Below the pieces are notes generated by a model that saw nothing but the letters and a program-made list of their open reading frames with translations, did no database searches and was not told the origin of the DNA. A stretch of DNA of 47,714 nt from Anaerolineales bacterium UBA2181 (GTDB taxonomy: Bacteria > Chloroflexota > Anaerolineae > Promineifilales > UBA4811). The position numbers and the translations under genes were made by a program. The DNA lies in contig DCVT01000025.1 of the NCBI GenBank assembly GCA_002328075.1, positions 1 through 47,714 on the forward strand. The letters run 5' to 3'. Shown here in pieces: positions 16,558-23,854 of this stretch; positions within the stretch are counted from its first letter, which is position 1; every line of letters starts with the position of its first letter.

Positions 16558-18093
16558 CTAATCCCCGAGTGTGCCGGGCAACGGCTTGTACTGCGGTCGC
16601 AACCAGGCGGCGATCAGCACCGCGGCCAGCAACAGGCCGCCGGCCGCCAGGAACGTCTCGTTGAGCACCTGCGCGGTCAGGTCCAGCACCACTTCCCCGA
16701 CCTGGGCCAGGGAATACCCGCTTGAGAGCTGCTGGAATCGCCGCAATCCCCAGGCCGTCAACACCGACAGGCCCAGGCTCATACCCATCAGCCGCAGGAT
16801 CAACACCAGGCCGGATGCGACCCCGCGCTGGGTGTCTCCGGCCGTATCCACCACCGCCGTGCTGAGCGGCGCAGTCGCTAGACCAAACCCCAGCCCGGCC
16901 AGCGCCAGGTGGAGGGCCATCGGGCCCAGCCCGACCTGCGGCGACCAGGTTCCCATCAAGCCAAAGCCACCGGCCGCCACGCACAACCCCAGGACGACGG
17001 GGCCGCGATACCCATACCGGGCACACAGCCAACCGCCGGCAAGCGAGGAAAGCGACATGCTGCCGGTCATCACGGCAAGAACCTGGCCGCTGCGCACCGC
17101 TGCCCACCGCACCATTTCGGCCACCGAGCCTCCGCGCACCGCCGCCAGCACCGTATTGGTGAACAGGGGCACGTCTACCATGGCGATCATCAACGCCCCA
17201 CCCAGCATCAGGTTGACCGCCCCGGCCAAAGCCAGGTTTGGGCGGCTCAGCAACGAAAGAGCGATCAGCGGACTGCGGCTGCGCCGCTCCCGCCAGGCAA
17301 ACAGCCAGAACAGGAGAGCGGATGCCGCCAGGAGCGCAAGAACTACCGGGCCCTGAGTGCGTGCCGGCAGGTCGTAATCGAATGAAGGCGACGTGGCCGC
17401 GCTGCCACCGGTGCTGGCAAAGGCGACGTTCAGAGCCACCAGGCCGGCGGTCAGCAGCAGCGCGCCGGGCACGTCCAGCGGCACCCTGAGCCGGGTTTGG
17501 GGCAGGCCGCGAAGAGCCAGCACCGCGGCCAGGGCGGCGATCAACCCGGCGGGCACATTCAGGTAGAACTGCCAGCGCCAGGAGAGGAAATGCACCAGGA
17601 ACGAGCCGTACAGGGGGCCAAAGATCCAGCCGGCAGTGTCCACAGCCACCAACACCCCCATGGCCAGCGGCCGCCGTTGGGGTGGAAAGAGATCGCCGAC
17701 CACGGCCATGGCCACCGGCACCATGGCTCCTCCGCCGAGCGCCTGGATCACCCGAAACACGATCAGCCAGGGGAGCGTCTGGGCCAGCGACACGCCGATT
17801 GAGCCGGCCACAAAAAACCCCATGCTGATCAGATAGACCGACAACCGCCCGTAAAGGTCGGATACCCGTCCCATGAAGGGCATGGTCACGATGTAGGCGA
17901 TGAGATAGGCGCTGACAATCCAGGCAGCGTCGTCCAACCCGGCGGGAACCGGGATGCCAAAGTCGACGATCATTTGGGGAAGAAGGGTGGAGACCACCGT
18001 CAGGTCGTCCGCCGCCACGAACACGCCAAACGAGACGGCCGCCAGAATCAGGGACCGGCGAGACGGGGAGGGCAGAGGGCGTGTCTGTTGCAT
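16558..18093 (-). CDS. MFS drug/H+ antiporter, 14-TM DHA2 (EmrB/QacA) type
   Basis: A 511-residue inner-membrane exporter. Family marks: DLTVVSTLLPQM in helix 1 (motif D1), GRVSDLYGR in the 2-3 loop (motif A), GGGAMVPVAMA (motif B region), and SWRWQFYLNVP after helix 6, characteristic of DHA2 members. About 14 hydrophobic segments are visible. The substrate is unknown; family members export dyes, antibiotics and antiseptics using the proton gradient. No TetR-type regulator is adjacent. A lipoprotein gene lies upstream on the same strand with a 104-nt gap. Confidence 0.92.
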   Translation of the reverse strand: MQQTRPLPSPSRRSLILAAVSFGVFVAADDLTVVSTLLPQMIVDFGIPVPAGLDDAAWIVSAYLIAYIVTMPFMGRVSDLYGRLSVYLISMGFFVAGSIGVSLAQTLPWLIVFRVIQALGGGAMVPVAMAVVGDLFPPQRRPLAMGVLVAVDTAGWIFGPLYGSFLVHFLSWRWQFYLNVPAGLIAALAAVLALRGLPQTRLRVPLDVPGALLLTAGLVALNVAFASTGGSAATSPSFDYDLPARTQGPVVLALLAASALLFWLFAWRERRSRSPLIALSLLSRPNLALAGAVNLMLGGALMIAMVDVPLFTNTVLAAVRGGSVAEMVRWAAVRSGQVLAVMTGSMSLSSLAGGWLCARYGYRGPVVLGLCVAAGGFGLMGTWSPQVGLGPMALHLALAGLGFGLATAPLSTAVVDTAGDTQRGVASGLVLILRLMGMSLGLSVLTAWGLRRFQQLSSGYSLAQVGEVVLDLTAQVLNETFLAAGGLLLAAVLIAAWLRPQYKPLPGTLGD

Positions 18094-18197
18094 GGCTGGG
18101 ATCTCGCTACCCGGTTACGTGCAGTCTGACGGTGGATGGTGCGGCGCTGCCGATGCCGGCCGGTGCCTGACGCAAGCGGCGGCTCTCGGGAGCGCGG

Positions 18198-18923
18198 TCA
18201 ATCCACCGGCGGTGGTTTGATCCCTTTGAGTTCGTCAAAGGCAGAAAACGTCAGCAACCATTGGGTGGGGTCCAGCGGTTCGCTCTCGAGTTCCACCATC
18301 TGAATACGCCGCACGCTGCCATCCTCCAGGCTGACCCATACATCCACCTCCACCGGACCGGCGGTGATCAGCCCGGAGGCGAGCGGCGCGATGCGTTCTG
18401 CCGGCACCGTCCCATGGAGGGCCGCGTGGACCTGACCTTCGATGGTCTGCTGGGGGCCAAACGACCACTCTGAGTTCAGCAGGATCGATTCCAGCCCCAC
18501 TTCTGAGTCGAAAATCAACCCGGCGTCAAAGAACCAACCCTGGTCAGGCGGCAGCTTTTCCCATTTCTGATTCATCGGGTTGGTGGCGAACCGGTCCCGG
18601 CCGATCGCGACAATGCCAATCTCGGAGGTCATGCCCCAGGCCACCACTTTGACTAACGCTCGGACCTGGTCCGGCCGGACCAGGTCCCCTTCGGCCACCT
18701 GCAACAGCATCGATCCTTCGGAATCCAGCGGGACCGGTTTGCCGGCAAGTTCCATCACAAAGTGAAGCGAGCGAACCGCCTGCATCCGGCGGGCAGCCAA
18801 TTGGGCGACATCGGCCGGTGCCGGTGTGGGGGTTGGCAAGGCAACGGGCGTCGGTGTGCTGCGCGGGCCGCAGCCCGCCAGCGTGCCTATCAACACCAGG
18901 ATCACTGCCACTTGAAGTCGCAT
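18198..18923 (-). CDS. LppX/LprAFG-like lipoprotein
   Basis: A 241-residue lipoprotein. The ATG at 18923 has GGGAGG 6 nt upstream. Signal peptide with lipobox LAGC (Cys18), then a Pro/Thr-rich linker (STPTPVALPTPTPAP) and a folded domain of the LppX_LprAFG kind: RMQAVRSLHFVMEL near its start, GDLVRPDQVRALVKV, and alternating strands to the end. In actinobacteria this fold has a hydrophobic cavity that carries lipids or triacylglycerol to the cell surface. A similar lipid-carrier role is inferred. It shares the strand with the MFS gene downstream and is divergent from another MFS gene. Confidence 0.82.
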   Translation of the reverse strand: MRLQVAVILVLIGTLAGCGPRSTPTPVALPTPTPAPADVAQLAARRMQAVRSLHFVMELAGKPVPLDSEGSMLLQVAEGDLVRPDQVRALVKVVAWGMTSEIGIVAIGRDRFATNPMNQKWEKLPPDQGWFFDAGLIFDSEVGLESILLNSEWSFGPQQTIEGQVHAALHGTVPAERIAPLASGLITAGPVEVDVWVSLEDGSVRRIQMVELESEPLDPTQWLLTFSAFDELKGIKPPPVD

Positions 18924-19071
18924 CGAACCTCCCTGGCGGGCGAACGCCGTGTCAGTCGGCCGCCCGCGGCCGAATCCTAGCACAGATGGGCCGGCAGCGC
19001 AATCGCACCACCACCTGGCGTCGCAAGTCCCGCGCGATGATCGTTTGGCCGGACGGGCCGGCCGGCTGCCC

Positions 19072-19099
19072 TGGACCGGCTGATCGTATCTGGTACAAT
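19072..19099 (+). promoter_or_regulatory. promoter for the Fsr-like MFS gene
   Basis: TGGACC (19072-19077), a 16-nt spacer and TACAAT (19094-19099) preceded by TGG. The leader to the ATG at 19223 would be about 115 nt. Confidence 0.4.
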
Positions 19100-19222
19100 C
19101 CGCTCCGCACGGAAAGGAGCCGGGGCGCCCGGGCAGGAACCCAGTGGCGCTTCTCTCGCAAGTTCTTGGCGGCACAACACGACCTCGCCCTTCATCCATC
19201 TCCCGGCGCGCCGGAGGATCGC

Positions 19223-20404
19223 ATGCAGATGGACCGGGTGCTCACCGTGGCGGCGGGGCACCTGGTTCACGATACCTTTACCGCCTTTCTCAGCCCGCTC
19301 CTTCCCCTCATCGTGCAAAAGCTCTCGATCTCGCTGGCAACGGCCGGCGCGCTTCCCCTGGTCTTTCGTCTTCCCTCTTTGCTGAACCCGTTCATCGGCC
19401 TGTGGGCTGACCGGATCGACCTGCGCATGTTGGTCGTGATCGCCCCGGCTCTCAGTGCCACTGCCATGAGTTTGATCGGCGTGGCGCCCAACCTGGGAAC
19501 CTTGGCTCTGTTTGTCTTTCTCGCCGGGTGCAGTTCAGCAGTCCTGCACGTACCGGCGCCGGTGATCATCACTCGGGTGTCCGGCCGACGCGTCGGAACC
19601 GGCATGAGCTTTTGGATGGTGGGAGGCGAGTTGGCGCGCACCGTCGGGCCGCTGCTGGCGGTGGCAGTAGTCACCTGGCGCACTTTGGAGGGCTACTACC
19701 CCATCATGGTGTTGGGCTGGGCGACCTCGGTGGTGCTCTATTTCCGGCTCCGGGATGTCAAGGTCCAACCCCGATCAAAAGGGACGCCGGCGCCGCTGGG
19801 TGATGCGTGGCGGGTGCTCCGACCGTTGATGCTGCCGTTACTGGCAGTCTTGCTGCTGCGTTCGTTCATGCAGGCTGCCCTGGTGACCTTTCTGCCCATC
19901 CTCATGACCTCTTCTGGAAAGACGCTGTGGACCGGCGGCCTGGCATTGGCCACGGTGGAGGCGGCCGGTGCCGCCGGGGCCCTCGCCGCCGGCATCGTCA
20001 GTGACCGGTTTGGCCGTCGCCGCGTGCTGGGGGCAGCGTTGTTGTTGGCGCCCGCCTCACTGCTGGCGTTTCTCTCGCTGGACGATGGGGGCGCGCTCAG
20101 CTACCTGCTGCTGGGGCTGACCGGTTTTCTGCTGCTTTCGACCACGCCGGTGATCATGGCCATGGTGCAGGAAGTCGGCCGCGAATACCCGGCAACCGCC
20201 AACGGCGTGTACATGGGGATCAGCTTTCTCCTCACGGCCGGTGCCGCGCCGGTCGTGGGGTGGGTCGGCGATGCGGTGGGGCTTGGTACCGCCTTTTTCT
20301 GGAGCGCTATCCTGGCCTTTGTGGCCGCGCCGTTGACGCTGCTTCTTCCCGCCAGCCGACGGGGCGGGTCACCAACAGGGGACATAGTTCTGGCCGATGA
20401 CTAG
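19223..20404 (+). CDS. MFS exporter, fosmidomycin-resistance (Fsr) type
   Basis: A 393-residue, 12-TM transporter. The ATG at 19223 follows GGAGGA; the frame is open further upstream but shows no similarity. The first helix (GHLVHDTFTAFLSPLLPLI) and the early motif FRLPSLLNPFIGLWADR fit the Fsr branch; the central motif SDRFGRRR (motif A repeat) is clear. Members export fosmidomycin or unknown metabolites. Its last 36 bp overlap the end of the convergent LCP gene. Confidence 0.87.
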   Translation: MQMDRVLTVAAGHLVHDTFTAFLSPLLPLIVQKLSISLATAGALPLVFRLPSLLNPFIGLWADRIDLRMLVVIAPALSATAMSLIGVAPNLGTLALFVFLAGCSSAVLHVPAPVIITRVSGRRVGTGMSFWMVGGELARTVGPLLAVAVVTWRTLEGYYPIMVLGWATSVVLYFRLRDVKVQPRSKGTPAPLGDAWRVLRPLMLPLLAVLLLRSFMQAALVTFLPILMTSSGKTLWTGGLALATVEAAGAAGALAAGIVSDRFGRRRVLGAALLLAPASLLAFLSLDDGGALSYLLLGLTGFLLLSTTPVIMAMVQEVGREYPATANGVYMGISFLLTAGAAPVVGWVGDAVGLGTAFFWSAILAFVAAPLTLLLPASRRGGSPTGDIVLADD

Positions 20405-21838
20405 GCGTATGGTCGCCGGCCGGTCTCCGGTTGGCCCGACCAGCACGTCCTCATCCGGCACCCCCAGGAGCGCCTGCAACGCCGGCACCCGACCGCTTTT
20501 TCGCTCCCCGTCCCTTGTGACAATCTGAGTTCGCGGGTAGTCCCGCCGGTCTGGAACGCCAATGACCGGCCGGAATCCCTGGCGCTGCAGCCGGTCGGCC
20601 GCCAGGAGGTCCCAATCCGCCTGCCGGGTTCCGTTCCAAACCTCTACCACGGCCGGGTCCTGCGCAGCCCGGTTGGTGGCCGGCACCCGGAGCACCTCAG
20701 TCAGCACCGGTTCGATCTGTTCCCAGAGCGGGAGCAGCACCGCGCCCCCATAGGGGGTGGTGTAGGGCGATACCTGGGCCCGGCCGAGGTTGTAGAGTCG
20801 GACGTCGGCTGTGTCGAGCCGCGCTGCAGCTAGCGCCAGCGCCAGTATCTGATCCAGCGGAAGGTTGGTCTCGAACAGATGGCGGGTCCTTTCGTATAAC
20901 GCCGGAACGGTCTCGAGCAGATCGGCGGAACGGCCCTTGAGCCACATGGCCTCCAGCACCTGTTGCTGTCTCCACTCCCGGGCAAAGACCGAGGTCGTGC
21001 GTCGCGAACGCGCGTACCAGAGCGCCAATTCGCCATCCAGGTGTTGCATTCCGGGTGCGAGCGTGATCTGGTGATAGGTGCCGTCTGCATCCGGATACGG
21101 CCAGTAATCGGTGAGGCTGCAATGCACCGGCACGTCGATCCCGCCCAGAAGGTCAACCAGGCCAATGAGCCCATCAAAGTCAATTTTCACGTAATAGTCC
21201 GCGCTGATGCCCAGATTGTGCAGCAGCGTCTGGTTGAGCAACCCAAACCCGCCGCCATCATACCGGTAGGTGGTGCCATAGAGGTCGGCGAAGTTGATCC
21301 GGCTCAGCCAGAACCCAGGGATGTAGACGTACAGGTCACGCGGGACGGAAAGCAGGCTGACCGAGGGATGTTCGGCGTCCGGGTGGACCACCACATAATG
21401 AACCGCATCGGTGCGCCAGTTGTCCCAATCCGGCCGGCGATCGCTCCCCAGCAGCAGGATGGTCACCGCGCCGTCGGGCAATTCCAACGCGGGCACCGGG
21501 CTGGGAATAGGCAGGTCCGAGGAGGGGTGCACGAACGTCGGAGTCAGTGCGTTGGCCGGCGTGGGACGGGCGGGAGGGGTAGGGCCGGCCGAATCGGCGG
21601 TTGGAGTTCTGATCGGCAGTCGGGTCGCCGGCAGGGAGGCAACCCCGGTGAGGGTCCAGGTAGGAGGCAGCTCAGGATGGTAGGGCGGTGCAGACGTCAA
21701 GTCACCAACGCGACCGGCGGCGCGCGCCGCGCCGGCCGGTCCATCGCGAGGGTAGACCATGACAAAGACCAGGCAGCCCCAGCAGACCAACAGGGCGGCC
21801 ACGAGAAGGCCCAGCAGCGCCCGCTGCCAATCGGTCAT
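20369..21838 (-). CDS. LytR-CpsA-Psr (LCP) family protein with LytR_C domain
   Basis: A 489-residue membrane-anchored enzyme. The start is set at ATG 21838, which overlaps the epimerase stop (ATGA). One membrane helix (8-29), a Pro/Thr-rich extracellular linker (about 50-120), an LCP domain (about 125-300) with LLLGSDRRP, WRTDAV and SVPRDLYVYIPG carrying the usual Asp/Arg residues, and a C-terminal LytR_C domain (VVEVWNGT, LQRQGF). LCP enzymes transfer undecaprenyl-linked glycans (teichoic acid, arabinogalactan, capsule) to the wall. Together with the epimerase upstream this points to cell-surface polysaccharide. Confidence 0.9.
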   Translation of the reverse strand: MTDWQRALLGLLVAALLVCWGCLVFVMVYPRDGPAGAARAAGRVGDLTSAPPYHPELPPTWTLTGVASLPATRLPIRTPTADSAGPTPPARPTPANALTPTFVHPSSDLPIPSPVPALELPDGAVTILLLGSDRRPDWDNWRTDAVHYVVVHPDAEHPSVSLLSVPRDLYVYIPGFWLSRINFADLYGTTYRYDGGGFGLLNQTLLHNLGISADYYVKIDFDGLIGLVDLLGGIDVPVHCSLTDYWPYPDADGTYHQITLAPGMQHLDGELALWYARSRRTTSVFAREWRQQQVLEAMWLKGRSADLLETVPALYERTRHLFETNLPLDQILALALAAARLDTADVRLYNLGRAQVSPYTTPYGGAVLLPLWEQIEPVLTEVLRVPATNRAAQDPAVVEVWNGTRQADWDLLAADRLQRQGFRPVIGVPDRRDYPRTQIVTRDGERKSGRVPALQALLGVPDEDVLVGPTGDRPATIRLVIGQNYVPCW

Positions 21839-22746
21839 CCGCCGGTTTGGAAATGTGCCACCGTGCGGGCCAGTCCCTCGTCCAGCGGGACCAATGCCCG
21901 CCAACCGCTGACCCGCTGAAAGGCGCTGGAGTCCAGCACCGAGTGGCGGATGTCGCCCGGCCGGGGACCGGAGTGAACTCGGGGCAAACGACCGCGGTTC
22001 AGCAGGTCAAAGAGGGTCAGAATGTCCGTGCCAGTCCCGCGGCCGACGTTGTACACTCCTGAGGGAACCTCGGGCGCCAGCGCCAGCAGGTTTGCCCGCG
22101 CCACGTCCTCGACGAAAACGAGGTCGCGCGTCTGCCGCCCGTCACCGTGAATGACCGGTTGTTGGGCCTGCAGCATTTGAGTGATAAACAGGCATACGAC
22201 CCCGGCTTCGCCCCGCGTGTCCTGCCTGGGCCCGTAGACGTTTGCATAGCGCAACGCCACCACGTCCATGCCGTGGAGCCGGTTGTACAGCTGACCATAG
22301 GCCTCGGCCGTCAGCTTGCTCAAACCGTAAGGCGAGAGCGGCCGGGTCGCGGCGTTTTCCTGCAAGGGGACCTGCTCCGGCTCGCCGTACACCGCTGCCG
22401 AGGAAGCCATGACCACTCGTCGCACCCCGCTCTGGCGGCAGCACTCCAGCAAGTTGAGTGTGCCCAGGATGTTGCTACGGCAGTCGAGCAGCGGTTCTGC
22501 CAGCGAACGCGGCATGGCGGGCTGCGCTGCCTGGTGCACGACGGCGTCGGGGCCAAAATGGTCCAGGACCGCCGCCAGCCCCTCGTGGGCGATATCCAGT
22601 TCCACCACCTCGGCTGACGCGTGAAGGTTCTCCCGCCGGCCGGTGGAGAAATCGTCCACCACCAACGGCCGATGACCGCCGGCGATCAGGAGGTCAACTA
22701 TGTGGGAACCGATAAAACCGGCACCGCCGGTCACCAATGTGCGCAT
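21835..22746 (-). CDS. NAD-dependent sugar-nucleotide epimerase/dehydratase
   Basis: A 303-residue extended short-chain dehydrogenase (GalE-like). Rossmann motif GGAGFIG (7-13), VDDFSTG, SSAAVYG (115-121), and the catalytic Tyr140-x3-Lys144 in SPYGLSK. Start at ATG 22746, with GGAG 8 nt upstream. Likely a UDP-glucose/UDP-glucuronate 4-epimerase type; the sugar cannot be told. The stop overlaps the LCP start, so the pair is coupled and probably supplies and attaches a surface glycan. Confidence 0.9.
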   Translation of the reverse strand: MRTLVTGGAGFIGSHIVDLLIAGGHRPLVVDDFSTGRRENLHASAEVVELDIAHEGLAAVLDHFGPDAVVHQAAQPAMPRSLAEPLLDCRSNILGTLNLLECCRQSGVRRVVMASSAAVYGEPEQVPLQENAATRPLSPYGLSKLTAEAYGQLYNRLHGMDVVALRYANVYGPRQDTRGEAGVVCLFITQMLQAQQPVIHGDGRQTRDLVFVEDVARANLLALAPEVPSGVYNVGRGTGTDILTLFDLLNRGRLPRVHSGPRPGDIRHSVLDSSAFQRVSGWRALVPLDEGLARTVAHFQTGG

Positions 22747-22817
22747 CGGATCATCTCCAATCGTGGTCCCGGTTTCCTGGTCCAACCAGGTTTGAGTTAC
22801 CGGCCGCGACCGCCGTC

Positions 22818-22826
22818 ATTATATCA
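22818..22826 (-). promoter_or_regulatory. extended -10 element for the epimerase-LCP pair
   Basis: Read on the minus strand the site is TGATATAAT, a perfect TATAAT with the TGn extension. No good -35 hexamer lies upstream, which fits an extended -10 promoter. The leader to ATG 22746 would be about 65 nt. Confidence 0.35.
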
Positions 22827-23018
22827 GGATCACCGGTTGGCGCGAGGGTGGCGGCCGAAACCTCGCCGCGGGTGAATCGTCTGGTGAACCTCCCGGGGCC
22901 AACATCCGCCGGCCACGATTGCCGGCGGGCAACCGAAAGGGGTGCGGCCGGCGGCTCTCGCGCCCGGTTTCCGGAACGACCTCACACGAGCCGGTCGTAA
23001 CCGGCGCGGCCGGCACGG

Positions 23019-23047
23019 TTGGCTCGGCTTTCAAGATGGGGTACAAT
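23019..23047 (+). promoter_or_regulatory. promoter for the isoaspartyl methyltransferase
   Basis: TTGGCT (23019-23024), 17-nt spacer, TACAAT (23042-23047). Transcription would start near 23054, leaving a very short leader that still contains GAGGTGGAG before the ATG at 23063. Confidence 0.4.
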
Positions 23048-23062
23048 GGTGCCGAGGTGGAG

Positions 23063-23854
23063 ATGAATACTCGCCGCAGTGCCATCCTCCTGGCTGCCCT
23101 GGCGACCATTCTGCTCCTGGCGGCCCTGGTTTGGGCCGTCTGGCCCCGTCAGACGGCGCCTGCTCCTGTGGCCGATCAGGACAGCGAAACCACGGGGGCC
23201 GACCCGACTCTGCCGGCCGAGTCACTCGAAACCGCCGAATCCCGGCAAGCCATGGTCAATCGGCAGATCGCGGCGCGGGGTGTCCAGAACCCGGCGGTGC
23301 TCGATGCCATGCGCTCCGTGCAACGGCACCTTTTTGTGCCCGACGATTACCTGGACCAGGCTTACGCGGACCATCCGCTGCCCATCGGCTATGGGCAGAC
23401 CATCTCTCAACCCTACATCGTCGCCTGGATGACCGAACTGCTGGATCTGCAAACCGGCGACCGCGTGCTGGAGATCGGCACCGGTTCCGCTTACCAGGCG
23501 GCGATCCTGGCAGAGATCGTGGCTGAGGTCTATACCATCGAGATTGTGCCCGAGTTGGCTCAATCGGCCGAGGATCGCCTGCGCCGGTTGGGATACGATA
23601 ACGTGCACGTGCTGCGAGCGGATGGCTATGATGGGTGGGCGGAACATGCCCCGTATGATGCGATCATCGTCACCTGCGCCCCGGACCACGTCCCCCAACC
23701 TTTGGTGCGCCAGCTGGCGGAGGGAGCGCACCTGGTGATCCCGGTTGGTCCGCCGGGCGGGTACCAGTCCCTGTGGCGTTTCACCCGGGCGGGAGACCAG
23801 GTGGAGGCTCACGAGCTGGGCGGGGTTCGTTTTGTCCCCCTTACCCGCGATTGA
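23063..23854 (+). CDS. pcm: membrane-anchored/exported protein-L-isoaspartate O-methyltransferase
   Basis: A 263-residue PCMT-family enzyme, which uses SAM to methylate isoaspartyl residues in damaged proteins. The C-terminal 200 residues are canonical: RHLFVPDDYLDQAY, PIGYGQTISQPYIV (substrate loop, around 108-120), SAM motif VLEIGTGSAYQ (135-145), APYDAIIVTCAP. The unusual part is the N-terminus: a basic start, a strong hydrophobic helix (7-27) and a 35-residue linker, so the enzyme probably sits on the outer face of the membrane. SAM is normally cytosolic, so either orientation or substrate is non-standard. It overlaps the convergent gene by 14 nt. Confidence 0.87.
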   Translation: MNTRRSAILLAALATILLLAALVWAVWPRQTAPAPVADQDSETTGADPTLPAESLETAESRQAMVNRQIAARGVQNPAVLDAMRSVQRHLFVPDDYLDQAYADHPLPIGYGQTISQPYIVAWMTELLDLQTGDRVLEIGTGSAYQAAILAEIVAEVYTIEIVPELAQSAEDRLRRLGYDNVHVLRADGYDGWAEHAPYDAIIVTCAPDHVPQPLVRQLAEGAHLVIPVGPPGGYQSLWRFTRAGDQVEAHELGGVRFVPLTRD

